The notes beneath the pieces were generated by a model, which worked only from the letters and a program-made list of their open reading frames with translations, was not told where the DNA came from and searched no databases. A program made the translations under genes and the position numbers. Shown in pieces: positions 34,985 through 43,269 of a stretch of DNA of 64,000 nucleotides; position 1 is the stretch's first letter; every line of letters starts with the position of its first letter. Source of the stretch: Bacteroidota bacterium (lineage in GTDB: Bacteria; Bacteroidota; Bacteroidia; Flavobacteriales; Flavobacteriaceae); the NCBI GenBank assembly GCA_023386585.1, contig JAEWJM010000012.1, forward strand, positions 1 to 64,000, given 5' to 3'.

Positions 34985-36067
34985 TTATTTAAGATGTACG
35001 TCGACGTCGGCATTCATACCCGGGCGAAGCAGCCTGAGTTTTTCTTTGTCGTTGCTTTCGTTAAGGCTTATCCGGACAGGCAAACGCTGGATCGTCTTTA
35101 CGAAATTACCCGTGGCGTTGTCTGGCGGAAGCAGTGAAAACCTTGCGCCGGTCGCGGGCGAAAACGATTCGATCGCGCCTTCAAAATCGGTATCGGGATA
35201 AGCGTCGACCTTAATCGTAACTTTCTGGCCGACCGTCATTTTGTCGAGTTGGGTTTCCTTGAAATTGGCGATTACCCAAGCGTCATTGTTGTTGATGATG
35301 TAAAACAACGACTGTCCGGGTTGAACGAGTTGTCCGGGCTGAAGGCTGATACGCGAAACCTGGCCGTCCATTGCAGCGGTTACAATCGTATATTGAAGGT
35401 TGAGTTTCGCAGCGTCTAGCGCGGCCTGTGCTCTTTTTATATTGGCTGCAGCGACTTCGGTTTGCTTTCCGGTGACATTTGACCTTGCTGCGGCGATGGA
35501 ACGCTGATATTTACTCGCTTTTTCCTGTTGCTGAAGGATTCGCAGTTGCGATTGCGCTTCCAGTTTCGCGGCTTCTGCCTGTTCGTATTGCTGAAGCGTT
35601 ATCGAATGGTTTTTATAGAGATTACTGTAGCGCTCGAAATCATTTGTAGCGCGATTGAGTCTGATGCGCGCCGTTTCGATATTTCCGGCGGCCGATTGCG
35701 TGTTAGCTTCCGAAAAAGCAATGTTGGCTTCGGCGCTTCCGATATCTTCACGGGCGGCCGAATAACTCCCCTGAGCGGCAGCAAGTGCGGCGTTCGCTTC
35801 TTCAACCTTGACTACATAATCTTTATCGTCGATGGTGAATAGCGTGTCGCCTTTTTTAACGAAGTCGTTATCGTGGACATAAACCTTGGTCACATAACCC
35901 GTAACGCGCGGGATGATCGGGCTCATGTTCTTTTCAACCTGGGCGTCGTCGGTGCTTTCGTGCGAAAGTGAGTGGACATATTTGTAGATTCCGTAAGTGC
36001 CGCCGACGACGAGCAGAACTATAAGTACGGTGAGGAACTTCTTGTTTGTTTTTTTCTTTTTTTCCAT
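34985..36067 (-). CDS. HlyD family periplasmic adaptor (EmrA-like)
   Basis: A 360-residue membrane fusion protein with one N-terminal helix (about 9-28), SHESTDDAQVEKNMSPIIPRVTGYV, the lipoyl motif VHDNDFVKKGDTLFTIDD and a coiled coil (about 80-210). VTAAMDGQVSRISLQPGQLVQPGQ and the beta-barrel follow. The DDAQVE segment is typical of EmrA, the partner of DHA2 permeases. It should couple EmrB to the TolC channel. It begins 4 bases after the TolC gene. Confidence 0.93.
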   Translation of the reverse strand: MEKKKKTNKKFLTVLIVLLVVGGTYGIYKYVHSLSHESTDDAQVEKNMSPIIPRVTGYVTKVYVHDNDFVKKGDTLFTIDDKDYVVKVEEANAALAAAQGSYSAAREDIGSAEANIAFSEANTQSAAGNIETARIRLNRATNDFERYSNLYKNHSITLQQYEQAEAAKLEAQSQLRILQQQEKASKYQRSIAAARSNVTGKQTEVAAANIKRAQAALDAAKLNLQYTIVTAAMDGQVSRISLQPGQLVQPGQSLFYIINNNDAWVIANFKETQLDKMTVGQKVTIKVDAYPDTDFEGAIESFSPATGARFSLLPPDNATGNFVKTIQRLPVRISLNESNDKEKLRLLRPGMNADVDVHLK

Positions 36068-36071
36068 AGGG

Positions 36072-37406
36072 TTATTTGTTGGCAGGTTGTACAGTTTCAG
36101 TTAGTTGTCCGGTTGCTTCGAGAAGCTCATAATATTTCAAAACCACATTGGCTTTCGCGTATGCCTGATTGATGTTGGCGCTCAATTGTTCGACATCGGC
36201 TTCAAGCAGGTCGCTGGTGTCGGAAAGGCCGTTGTCGTACTTGTCTTTGACGATGCGGTAGTTTTCATTCGCCTGGCCAACGGCTTCTGCGTAGAGTTGG
36301 CCTTGCTTGAGCGACAGCTCGTAATTTTCCCGTGCCTGCATTACCTGCTCACGAATCTCGTCGGTCAGCATTGCCTGCTGATGCTGCAGTTCCTGGGCCC
36401 GGCTTTTGGCAGCGCGGACTTCAGCGCCGTTTTTCAGGATCGAGCTGAGGTTGTAGGATAAGCCTACGCCAACGTTCATCGCATTGCGAACGGTCACGAC
36501 ATTCTGCAATTCGAGCGCAGTATATCCACCAACAAGTGCCAGCGTCGGGAAATAGCCGCTTTTTGCAACCTTGATATTTTCATTTCCGGCTTCCTGTTGG
36601 AAGTGCAATGCTTCCAGGTCTTTTCGTCCACTCAGCGCTTCGCTTTCATTCCTTACCAGCGTATTAAAAACATTTTGGTCGATATTTTCCGGAGTCACGA
36701 CAATCTGTGTCGATTCAGGAAGTTTAAGCAGCGAAACGAGGTAAAAATTGATAAGCCGCACGTTCTTTTCGGCTTCATCAAGGGACAGCTGCACTTTTGA
36801 AACCTGGAGCTGCGCTTTCAAAAGGTCATTCCGTGCTATAATTCCGTTTTTCTCCATTGCGGTGAAATCAGTGACGCGTTGCCGGCTGCTTTTGAGGCTT
36901 TCATTGTAAAGTGACACCGATTGCTGCACCTTGTAAAGGTCTGCGTAATATCTGACGACCTGCATTGCGGTCTCTTCTTTTGTAAAGACTGCGCCTGCTT
37001 TTTCCGCTTTCAGCAGGTTTTCAGATGCTGCTATGGAATGCTTCAGCCGAAAACCCGAAAATATCGGCATGTTGATGTTGGCCTGGCCCAGAGCGAGTTC
37101 GTTGACTTTAGGCGAGGAAGCCGGCTCTGCATTTGGGTCGGCGGGTTCGCTGTTATTTGACCGCAGATTGATGTCGGCGTTGGCAAGCCGAAGGTATTGC
37201 CCGGAAACCTTCAGATCGGGATAACGGTTGTTTTTTACCGATTGGGTTTCGTAACCGCGTGTTTCCACGCGCGCATTGGCCAGTGCGGCGGCGGTGCTGT
37301 TGTTCAGCGCCATGTTTATCGCGTCGTTCAGTGAAAGGCTTTTGGTTTGCGAAGTCGCCGAGAAGCCGGCAAATAGGAGCAGGGCGTATAATAATTTATT
37401 TTTCAT
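36072..37406 (-). CDS. TolC family outer membrane efflux channel
   Basis: A 444-residue OEP family protein with signal peptide ending SATSQTK. Mature start LSLNDAINMALNNSTAAALANARVETRGYETQSVKNNRYPDLKVSG is typical of TolC-like channels; two homologous halves with long helices follow. Together with EmrA and EmrB it should make a complete drug exporter. Its ATG overlaps the TetR gene end by 11 nt, so repressor and channel are one transcript. Confidence 0.92.
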   Translation of the reverse strand: MKNKLLYALLLFAGFSATSQTKSLSLNDAINMALNNSTAAALANARVETRGYETQSVKNNRYPDLKVSGQYLRLANADINLRSNNSEPADPNAEPASSPKVNELALGQANINMPIFSGFRLKHSIAASENLLKAEKAGAVFTKEETAMQVVRYYADLYKVQQSVSLYNESLKSSRQRVTDFTAMEKNGIIARNDLLKAQLQVSKVQLSLDEAEKNVRLINFYLVSLLKLPESTQIVVTPENIDQNVFNTLVRNESEALSGRKDLEALHFQQEAGNENIKVAKSGYFPTLALVGGYTALELQNVVTVRNAMNVGVGLSYNLSSILKNGAEVRAAKSRAQELQHQQAMLTDEIREQVMQARENYELSLKQGQLYAEAVGQANENYRIVKDKYDNGLSDTSDLLEADVEQLSANINQAYAKANVVLKYYELLEATGQLTETVQPANK

Positions 37407-38034
37407 TGGTAAGCAGGGCTTTTATGGTTTGCTTTAGATGTTTGGTCAGTTCGTTGGCAATGTAGGCTTCAAAATCGGCGTCATTCTCTATATTAAATAT
37501 ATTGCGATAAAATGGCTTGTTCATGGTAAAATGGAAAAAAGTTCCGAGGATCGTTGGCGGTATCAGGGCAATATTCACATTTGATGCAAATATGTTTTTT
37601 TCCTGGCCTTCGCGGATGATTTTCTCAAGCGCGAGAATGTTTTCCTTTTTAATTTCATGGAAGACTTCCATGTTGAGCGCCCGTCGGTTGACTGAAATTT
37701 CGAAGTGTAGAATCTGGTAGATGCAACGGTTTTTGTTGACGCGGGCGAGGTAAAGCTCGATCAGCCGGTCGATTTTTTCGAATGGAGTCAATGCCTCGCG
37801 GAGCAAGTTCTCGAGCTGGATTTTCAAATCGGATGCGCGGTAAAGAAACAATTGCTCCAGAAGCTTTTCCTTCGAGCCGAAATAATAGGAAATCATGGCG
37901 ATGTTGACTCCGGCGCTGCTTGCGATATTCCTGATGCTGGTGCCATCAAAGCCTTTTTCGGCAAACATACGCTCCGCAACCTGCAGGATCTGCACTTGCT
38001 TTTCGCTGAATTCGATATGGCTTTCAGATTTCAC
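37396..38034 (-). CDS. TetR/AcrR family transcriptional repressor of the efflux operon
   Basis: A 212-residue TetR family regulator. The N-terminal helix-turn-helix is clear: ILQVAERMFAEKGFDGTSIRNIASSAGVNIAMISYYFGSKEKLLEQLF, which ends in the YYFGSKE signature. The C-terminal ligand domain is not assignable. It is the first gene of its operon and lies next to tandem palindromes (38044-38088), so it probably represses itself and the efflux genes until a ligand binds. The start is GTG at 38034; an in-frame TAA 9 bases upstream of it rules out a longer form. Confidence 0.93.
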   Translation of the reverse strand: MKSESHIEFSEKQVQILQVAERMFAEKGFDGTSIRNIASSAGVNIAMISYYFGSKEKLLEQLFLYRASDLKIQLENLLREALTPFEKIDRLIELYLARVNKNRCIYQILHFEISVNRRALNMEVFHEIKKENILALEKIIREGQEKNIFASNVNIALIPPTILGTFFHFTMNKPFYRNIFNIENDADFEAYIANELTKHLKQTIKALLTNEK

Positions 38035-38043
38035 GGCGCAAAT

Positions 38044-38088
38044 TTAAACATATGTTTAATTTAAACGGATGTTTAAAAATGCGTTTAA
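38044..38088 (-). promoter_or_regulatory. Tandem TetR operators overlapping the efflux promoter
   Basis: Three 16-bp sites with half-sites TTAAAC and GTTTAA around a 4-nt spacer: 38044-38059 (TTAAACATATGTTTAA, perfect palindrome), 38061-38076 (spacer GGAT) and 38073-38088 (first half TTAAAA, imperfect, overlapping the second). A minus-strand -7-like TAAATTTG (38046 down to 38039) overlaps the first site and ends 4 nt before the GTG, so repression would block the promoter directly. Confidence 0.8.
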
Positions 38089-38108
38089 CAAAAAGTTAAC
38101 AGCACAGC

Positions 38109-38675
38109 TCAGCTGTTGATCCAATTGCGAATGATTGTCATTCCATCGGGAGTGAGCACGCTTTCGGGGTGGAATTGCACCGCCCTGACGTCTAAAGTTT
38201 TGTGCCGTAGCGACATGATCTCGCCATTTGCGTCGATGGAAGTTGTTTCGAGCACGTCAGGAAGCGTCTTATCGACTGACCACGAGTGATAGCGTCCGAC
38301 AGTAAGTGTTTTCGGCAACGACCGGAACAAAATTTCATCATCGGTGAGAATTGTAATTTCGGAAGCGACGCCGTGGTAAACATGCGGCAGATTGGTCAGT
38401 TTCCCGCCAAAAACTTCGGCAATCGCCTGTTGACCAAGACAAATTCCGAGAATGCTCTTAGATATTGCATATTCAGTGATGACGGCTTTTAGCAAGCCCG
38501 CTTCATCCGGAATTCCCGGTCCGGGAGAAAGAAGGATCTTTTCGAACTGCGCTACTTCCGAAAGCTCGAACGAATCATTTCGCCAAACGATAGCTTCGGC
38601 ACCGCAAGCTTCCACATAATGCACAAGATTGAAGGTAAAGCTGTCATAATTGTCAATTACGAGTACTTTTTTCAT
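38109..38675 (-). CDS. Glutamine amidotransferase subunit of anthranilate/aminodeoxychorismate synthase
   Basis: A 188-residue class I glutamine amidotransferase, which supplies ammonia for the aromatic partner subunit. It shows DNYDSFTFNLVHY at the start, SPGPGIPDEAG, the nucleophile C79 in GICLGQQAIAEVFGG, and H169/E171 in VQFHPESVLT. Sequence alone does not separate TrpG (tryptophan) from PabA (folate), and many bacteria use one protein for both. There are no trp or pab neighbours. That it lies alone favours PabA or a shared role. Confidence 0.9.
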   Translation of the reverse strand: MKKVLVIDNYDSFTFNLVHYVEACGAEAIVWRNDSFELSEVAQFEKILLSPGPGIPDEAGLLKAVITEYAISKSILGICLGQQAIAEVFGGKLTNLPHVYHGVASEITILTDDEILFRSLPKTLTVGRYHSWSVDKTLPDVLETTSIDANGEIMSLRHKTLDVRAVQFHPESVLTPDGMTIIRNWINS

Positions 38676-38706
38676 TGCGGCTAAGATACAGCGATGTTAG
38701 GTACAA

Positions 38707-38730
38707 AAAAACCCGCACGAGGCGGGCTTA
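38707..38730 (-). terminator. Terminator after the YceI gene
   Basis: Minus strand AAGCCCGC, loop CTCGT, GCGGGTTTTTTT. A 5-bp G/C core followed by seven T; ends the MarR-nitroreductase-YceI transcript. Confidence 0.8.
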
Positions 38731-38754
38731 TTCTTTATTGTTGGCTTATAGGTT

Positions 38755-39321
38755 TTAGAAAACCAGTGTAACCTTTGCTTCAAATTCGTCTGAAATCGCT
38801 TTGTCGCCAAGGTTGTCGAAGAAGCTTCCAGAACCGTATTTAATATCGTATTTTGTACGGTCAACTTTCACGTTGGCAATTGCTGTGTTTCCTTTCATCA
38901 CGATATCAAAAGTAACCGGATTTGTAATATTCTTGATTGTAAGGTCGCCCGTGATTGTATAAACTGTCCCGCCTTTTGGAGTTACCGAACGGATGATCAG
39001 TTGCGCTTCAGGAAACTTTTCAGTTCCAAAAAAGTCTTCCGATTTCAGGTGGCCGTTAAGTTTGTCTTTCGTTGCTCCCTGAACATCAGTAGCAGTGAGC
39101 GAAGTCATGTCCACTTTAAACTGGCCGCCGGTTGGCGTGTTACCTTTGAAGCTCATGTAACCTTCGGAAAAATTAACCGTGCCTTCATGCTGGCCGGTCA
39201 CTTTTTTTCCTGTCCATTCGATCTTGCTTGCTTTAGCGTTGATCTTTTTTACCTGTGCGGTGGCGTTTACCGTTCCGAAAGCTACCAATAGGGCAATTGC
39301 AATTGTTCTGAATTTTCTCAT
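38755..39321 (-). CDS. Secreted YceI family lipid-binding protein
   Basis: A 188-residue protein with signal peptide (MRKFRTIAIALLVAFGTVNATAQ) and a YceI lipocalin-like beta barrel that binds polyisoprenoid lipids in characterised members. Typical parts are SKIEWTGKKVTGQHEGTVNFSEG, GGQFKVDMTSLTATD, LNGHLKSEDFFGTEKFPEA and DRTKYDIKYGSGSFFDNLGDKAISDEFEAKVTLVF. It is the third gene of an operon with a nitroreductase and a MarR regulator, a set I recall from other flavobacteria. Confidence 0.93.
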   Translation of the reverse strand: MRKFRTIAIALLVAFGTVNATAQVKKINAKASKIEWTGKKVTGQHEGTVNFSEGYMSFKGNTPTGGQFKVDMTSLTATDVQGATKDKLNGHLKSEDFFGTEKFPEAQLIIRSVTPKGGTVYTITGDLTIKNITNPVTFDIVMKGNTAIANVKVDRTKYDIKYGSGSFFDNLGDKAISDEFEAKVTLVF

Positions 39322-39340
39322 CTTTTTAAATTAAATTGGG

Positions 39341-39973
39341 TTATAAAGTTATAAATAATTCTTGTTCACTTTTGCGCACTTTTTTTTGGAATTGCGTCTG
39401 ATCGTCTGCGTGCCGATAACCGACTGCCGCCACCACGGCTGCGCTGAGTCCTTTGTCGTTAAGCTGAAGCAAATCGTCAAACGCTTCGGCTTCAAAACCT
39501 TCCATCGGAGTTACGTCGATTCGCAGTTCTGCGGCTGCGCTTATCAGGTTTCCGAGCGCCAGATAAGCCTGCCGTGCGGTCCAGCTGTTTTTTGCACTGG
39601 CTTCAAGTGGTGTTAGTTTCGACTTCATAAAGTTTCCGTAACCGGCAAGATTTTCAATCGGAATTCCACGTGTTGCCGCAACATTGGAAACGAATCTGTC
39701 GATTTGTGAATCGCCAAAGCCGGTTTCATTTGCAAATACGATCAGGTGCGAGGCGTCTGTAATCTGGCTCTGGTTCCATGCGTGCGATTTGAGTTGTTCG
39801 CGCAGATCGGCAGTCTCGACGACCAGGACTTTGTAAGGCTGCAACCCGTAGGAAGAAGGACTAAGCCGGATCGCTTCTTTAAGTATTTGGAAATCAGCAT
39901 CCGATATTTTTCGGGTCGGATCGTATTTCTTTGTGGCGTAGCGCCAGTTTTGGTTTTCTATAAAATGATTCAT
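39341..39973 (-). CDS. NAD(P)H-dependent nitroreductase family oxidoreductase
   Basis: A 210-residue FMN enzyme of the NfsB/DrgA-like group. RYATKKYDPTRKISDADFQILKEAIRLSPSSYGLQPYKVLVV is the diagnostic N-terminus, holding FMN-binding Arg/Lys and Ser residues; AGYGNFM, ARQAYLALGN and DVTPMEGFEAEAFDDLL follow. It probably reduces quinones or nitro compounds. It begins 3 bases after the MarR stop and ends 19 bases before YceI, so MarR very likely controls it. Confidence 0.92.
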   Translation of the reverse strand: MNHFIENQNWRYATKKYDPTRKISDADFQILKEAIRLSPSSYGLQPYKVLVVETADLREQLKSHAWNQSQITDASHLIVFANETGFGDSQIDRFVSNVAATRGIPIENLAGYGNFMKSKLTPLEASAKNSWTARQAYLALGNLISAAAELRIDVTPMEGFEAEAFDDLLQLNDKGLSAAVVAAVGYRHADDQTQFQKKVRKSEQELFITL

Positions 39974-39976
39974 GTC

Positions 39977-40423
39977 TTATTTTGTAAATTTATCTAAAAG
40001 GGTAATCAATGTCTGAAGTTCTTTAGGTGTAAAATTCCCGACCAGCATTTTTTCCTTCGCATCGACTTCAGGGCCAATCAATTGAAGAAGGTCCAGGCCT
40101 TTTTGGGTGATTTGAACTTCAATTTTTCGGCGGTTCTGTGGACAAACCTCACGGGTTACGAGGCCTTTGGCGAGCAATTTATCCACCAGCCGAGTTGTAT
40201 TGCTTGTTTTGGCAATCATCCGCTCCTGGATCAGGCACATATTTGCCGGCGATCCTTTCTGGCCGCGAAGAATCCGTAGCACATTGAACTGTTCACCTGA
40301 CAGATCGTGTGCCTTGAAAACCTCGTTCATCTTTTCAAGTAAGCAAGCTTGCGTATGCAAAATATTTAGAAGCGCCTGCTTTTCGAGCGGAAGAGTCGGA
40401 TTTAAATTACTTGTACTTACCAT
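39977..40423 (-). CDS. MarR family transcriptional regulator
   Basis: A 148-residue winged-helix regulator. Recognisable parts are LSGEQFNVLRILRGQKGSPANMCLIQERMIAKTSNTTRLVDKLLAKGLVTREVCPQNRRKIEVQITQKGLDLL, i.e. the recognition helix and the wing with the DxR-like NRR. It has one Cys (C77-region CPQNRR) that might sense oxidants or electrophiles, as in other MarR proteins; this is inference. It is the first gene of the operon and has a palindrome at 40439-40454 in front of it. Confidence 0.92.
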   Translation of the reverse strand: MVSTSNLNPTLPLEKQALLNILHTQACLLEKMNEVFKAHDLSGEQFNVLRILRGQKGSPANMCLIQERMIAKTSNTTRLVDKLLAKGLVTREVCPQNRRKIEVQITQKGLDLLQLIGPEVDAKEKMLVGNFTPKELQTLITLLDKFTK

Positions 40424-40438
40424 TATTGTACTGTTTTT

Positions 40439-40457
40439 ATTTGTATGTACAAATGTA
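40439..40457 (-). promoter_or_regulatory. Putative MarR operator over the -7 element
   Basis: ATTTGTATGTACAAAT (40439-40454) is a 16-bp inverted repeat, TTTGTA / TACAAA around TG. A minus-strand -7 element TACATTTG (40457 down to 40450) overlaps it, 27 nt before the MarR ATG. Binding would block the promoter and give autoregulation. Confidence 0.7.
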
Positions 40458-40554
40458 TGGTGAAATTTGTGTTTGAAGAGATAACGATTGTTAATTTTTT
40501 GTTAAATGAAAAATTGCGTCCTGTGGCGGTTTAATTTTATAAAAAAAAACCAAC

Positions 40555-40872
40555 ATGGATTTATCCCGCGAACAATGGAAGTCGCAACTTGACACCGACT
40601 CAAATTCAGTAATCATAGACGTTCGCACCGACGACGAATGGGAGGACGGAATTATCCCGGGCGCGCAACATATCGACATTTATCGGCAGCAGGAATTCCT
40701 CGATAAAATCAATTCACTCGATAAATTAAAAAACTACTATATATATTGTAAAGCCGGCGGGAGAAGTCAGCAAGCGTGTGCGATCATGAACCAACTCGGA
40801 TTTGCAAACACCTATAATCTGGTGGGCGGAATAATGAACTGGAATGGCGATGTCGTGCCACCTCAGGAGTAA
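40555..40872 (+). CDS. Single-domain rhodanese (sulfurtransferase)
   Basis: A 105-residue cytosolic rhodanese-like protein. IIDVRTDDEWEDGIIPGAQHIDI and the active-site loop with C65 (YIYCKAGGRSQQA) are clear. It can carry a persulfide on the cysteine; physiological partners are unknown. The gene is separate from the divergent MarR operon and opens an accessory stretch of small genes and cyanophycin enzymes. Confidence 0.92.
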   Translation: MDLSREQWKSQLDTDSNSVIIDVRTDDEWEDGIIPGAQHIDIYRQQEFLDKINSLDKLKNYYIYCKAGGRSQQACAIMNQLGFANTYNLVGGIMNWNGDVVPPQE

Positions 40873-40885
40873 CCGGTGGAAATCC

Positions 40886-40941
40886 TGTAATGTTTCCTAG
40901 AAATCGTGTAATATAACGGATGTCATTTTTTTTGAGTTTTG
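40886..40941 (+). promoter_or_regulatory. 21-nt direct-repeat box B with -7 element
   Basis: Two near-identical copies, GAAATCCTGTAAT and GAAATCGTGTAAT, have TGTAA cores at 40886-40890 and 40907-40911, 21 nt apart. After 22 nt comes GAGTTTTG (40934-40941), a -7 element with intact TTTG. The 72-aa gene starts 38 nt later. This is the clearest copy of the shared motif. Confidence 0.8.
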
Positions 40942-40978
40942 TAATATATTCAATTGCAACCATTTAAAATAATCTGTT

Positions 40979-41197
40979 ATGGAAAACAATCAAGCAGGCA
41001 TCACGGGTCAAGAGCATCCGATTGCCAATTTCAGCGATTTAAATGACCGGACAACAGTTTCGGCGTCAGACGACTATAGCATTTTCCAGACATCAGATTT
41101 TTATGATGAGGTTGGAAACTACCGCACCGAGGCTTTCGAAGATTTAGGAAGCCATCATTACATGAACTATTTACATTCACACGACGACATGCTTTAA
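40979..41197 (+). CDS. Small acidic protein, unknown function
   Basis: A 72-residue hydrophilic, acidic protein without recognised family. It is rich in Asp, Ser, Tyr and His (FSDLNDRTTVSASDDYSIF, ending HSHDDML). No signal peptide or membrane segment. It follows box B closely and is 2 bases upstream of a small secreted protein gene; the two are one transcript that ends at the terminator at 41492. The coupling to box B makes a stress-related role plausible but unproven. Confidence 0.7.
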   Translation: MENNQAGITGQEHPIANFSDLNDRTTVSASDDYSIFQTSDFYDEVGNYRTEAFEDLGSHHYMNYLHSHDDML

Positions 41198-41199
41198 AG

Positions 41200-41463
41200 A
41201 TGTTGAAGATATCATTAATAGCGTTGTTTGGATTGGCATTTAATGTTGCCCTGGCGCAAGTCGACAGCAAGCCGCCCGTAACGGACGCTCCGGTAACGGT
41301 CAATCCCAAGGGCGACACGCTTTCAGCGAACCGTCAGGTACAAAAGCAAACCGATCTGCAAACAATGGATGCAGTCAAGACCGATCACGAAAAGGTCACG
41401 CCGCGACCCAAACAGGATACTATTAAACAACCGGTGAAACGGCGACGCACTGCGAAAAAATAA
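41200..41463 (+). CDS. Small secreted basic protein, unknown function
   Basis: An 87-residue protein with a signal peptide (MLKISLIALFGLAFNVALAQ). The mature part is short, Pro/Lys/Thr-rich and low in complexity (KPPVTDAPVTVNPKGDTLS, later KQDTIKQPVKRRRTAKK). It ends with a strongly basic tail. No family recognised. It is the second gene after box B, only 2 bases after the previous stop. Confidence 0.68.
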   Translation: MLKISLIALFGLAFNVALAQVDSKPPVTDAPVTVNPKGDTLSANRQVQKQTDLQTMDAVKTDHEKVTPRPKQDTIKQPVKRRRTAKK

Positions 41464-41491
41464 TTTTAGTTTCACTTCATGTGATTTTTGT

Positions 41492-41519
41492 GAGAGGCCG
41501 CTTTTGGCCTCTCTTTTTT
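41492..41519 (+). terminator. Terminator after the two small genes
   Basis: GAGAGGCC / GGCCTCTC 8-bp stem, loop GCTTTT, then six T. It separates the box B transcript from the SRPBCC gene. Confidence 0.9.
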
Positions 41520-41535
41520 CGTAAAACCAACACTT

Positions 41536-42225
41536 ATGGAAAACAAACCTTATGCACAGGCAAAGGGCAGGCAGCCCGTGAACGTCGGTACCGCAGAACG
41601 CATTGTTTCTGTCCTTGGCGGATCACTATTGATGTACAAATCATTACAGCACAAAAACACTGTCGCGGGAGTTATTCCGGGCGCACTGCTAATACTTCGC
41701 GGCGCGACCGGCTATTGTCCGCTGTACGATATGATGGGCAAACAAGAGCTGAAAAACCATAACATCAACATCCGGACAAGGCTTGTGGTGAATAAGCCGG
41801 TTTCTGAAGTTTATCGGTTCTGGAGAAACCTTGAAAATCTCCCGCTTTTCATGAAGCATTTAAAAAGTGTCGAAGTCGTCGATGAAAAGCATTCGCATTG
41901 GAAGGCAAAAATCGAAGGTATGCCGGGAGCTGTCAGTTGGGATGCTGTCATTGTCAACGAAAAGCCGGAGTCCGTGCTTGGTTGGAAGTCACTCGAAGGC
42001 GCTGCTGTCGATCATGCGGGAAAAGTCGAATTTACAAGCCTCGGCACCGAAAAATGCGAATTGCACATCGTATTTTCCTATCGCGCGCCGTTGGGAGCTG
42101 TGGGCGAAAATATTGCGCGGTTATTTTCACCGACAGTCAAAAAAACGATTATAGATGATATTCACCGGTTCCGCGAATTCATCGAAACCGAGTCTGGTGC
42201 ATCGGCAGCGTCAACCCTGATCTGA
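41536..42225 (+). CDS. YgaP-like membrane segment fused to SRPBCC (cyclase/dehydrase) domain
   Basis: A 229-residue protein. The first 70 residues (VNVGTAERIVSVLGGSLLMYKSLQ ... ALLILRGATGYCPLYD) look like the DUF2892/YgaP transmembrane unit with two short helices. The rest is a SRPBCC polyketide-cyclase-like domain (TRLVVNKPVSEVYRFWRNLENLPLFMKHLKSVEV ... GWKSLEG). This fusion is known from other bacteria in stress-related clusters; no ligand is known. The gene ends against the cyanophycinase stop with no gap. No clear promoter was seen in the 16 bases after the terminator, so initiation may lie within the terminator region. Confidence 0.85.
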   Translation: MENKPYAQAKGRQPVNVGTAERIVSVLGGSLLMYKSLQHKNTVAGVIPGALLILRGATGYCPLYDMMGKQELKNHNINIRTRLVVNKPVSEVYRFWRNLENLPLFMKHLKSVEVVDEKHSHWKAKIEGMPGAVSWDAVIVNEKPESVLGWKSLEGAAVDHAGKVEFTSLGTEKCELHIVFSYRAPLGAVGENIARLFSPTVKKTIIDDIHRFREFIETESGASAASTLI

Positions 42226-43077
42226 TCAAATCCGGCAGTCTTCCGGTGTAACGATAGTCAACTCGTGTTTCTCCAGATCGTACACGTCGGTCTTGCTCAT
42301 AACATGAAGCGTAAGGTTGTCGATCGAGATCGGGACGCCATCCTTAATTTCAAGCAAATTACTGTTCCGGATATGCCGGGCGTCAACGAGGATAGTCATT
42401 CCCGGGCCGATCGCTTCCATTTTATTTCCTGTAAACAGTAATCCGGTATTTTCCTCCAGTCCGATTCCAAGTAATTTCGGATTGCTCACAACAGCCTGGA
42501 AAAGGCGCCCGATTCTTCCACGGTTGATAAAATGCGTGTCGAAAACTACATTTTCAACCAATCCGAATCCGCTCGAGATCCTTATTTCGCCTTTTAAGAG
42601 CGCATCTTTACTGTTTCCTTCAAAGATCATGGCATCAGACGCTGCGGCGGCACCTGCCGACGAACCGGCATAAATGAAATTTTCCTTCACCAGCTTTTCG
42701 CGAATAGTATCCAATACGGGTGAACCGCCCAATAGTGCTGTCAGGCGCAGTTGATCGCCGCCGGTAAAAAAGACAACATCGGCATGCTTAATCGCGTTGA
42801 CATACTTTTCTTCACGCGCTTGTTCGTGGTGATCCAGATTCAGGATGTGGACGTCATCGACACCGAGCTTTCCAAAGGCTTTTATATAGTCATTGCCGAT
42901 TTGCTCCGGTACCTGAGAAGCTGTGGTAACGATTTCAATGCGGGACTTTTTCTTCTTCGACGATTCCTGCACGATGCGCTCCAGAATTCCGTCGATTTTG
43001 AAATCGGGCGATTCGTCTTTGCTGATTCCTTTGTCTTCGGCGCCGCCAATAATGACGAGTTTGCCTTTGTATCTCAT
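42226..43077 (-). CDS. cphB: Cyanophycinase
   Basis: Cyanophycinase is a serine peptidase (S51 family) that cuts the storage polymer cyanophycin into beta-Asp-Arg dipeptides. The 283-residue protein shows KLVIIGGAEDK at the start, FFTGGDQLRL and the nucleophile motif GSSAGAAAASDAMI with S140, then a conserved H/D-rich part DTHFINRGRIGRL and LGIGLEENTGLLF. Family length is normal. It is divergent from cphA, so the pair makes and breaks the same polymer. No isoaspartyl dipeptidase gene is in the window. Confidence 0.93.
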   Translation of the reverse strand: MRYKGKLVIIGGAEDKGISKDESPDFKIDGILERIVQESSKKKKSRIEIVTTASQVPEQIGNDYIKAFGKLGVDDVHILNLDHHEQAREEKYVNAIKHADVVFFTGGDQLRLTALLGGSPVLDTIREKLVKENFIYAGSSAGAAAASDAMIFEGNSKDALLKGEIRISSGFGLVENVVFDTHFINRGRIGRLFQAVVSNPKLLGIGLEENTGLLFTGNKMEAIGPGMTILVDARHIRNSNLLEIKDGVPISIDNLTLHVMSKTDVYDLEKHELTIVTPEDCRI

Positions 43078-43171
43078 ATTGTTAGGATTTTAATTACAAA
43101 TTTAGTTTTCGACCACTTGACGCCCTTATATGACGCCTTCAATATTTTATAAATTTTCAGGGTTGTTTAAT

Positions 43172-43227
43172 TGTAAGTTTTTATTCAAATTCTGTAAAAA
43201 TAAATGGCGGGCACTACTAGACCTTTG
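43172..43227 (+). promoter_or_regulatory. 21-nt direct-repeat box C with -7 element, cphA promoter
   Basis: TGTAA cores at 43172-43176 and 43193-43197 (second copy CAAATTCTGTAA) are 21 nt apart. GACCTTTG (43220-43227) follows after exactly 22 nt in the -7 position. A transcript from here starts after the in-frame ATG at 43204, so the cphA start must be downstream, which supports ATG 43270. Confidence 0.75.
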
Positions 43228-43269
43228 GAATGTCAGCGTTTCATGACCGCCCGACACAAAGCAAACTTT

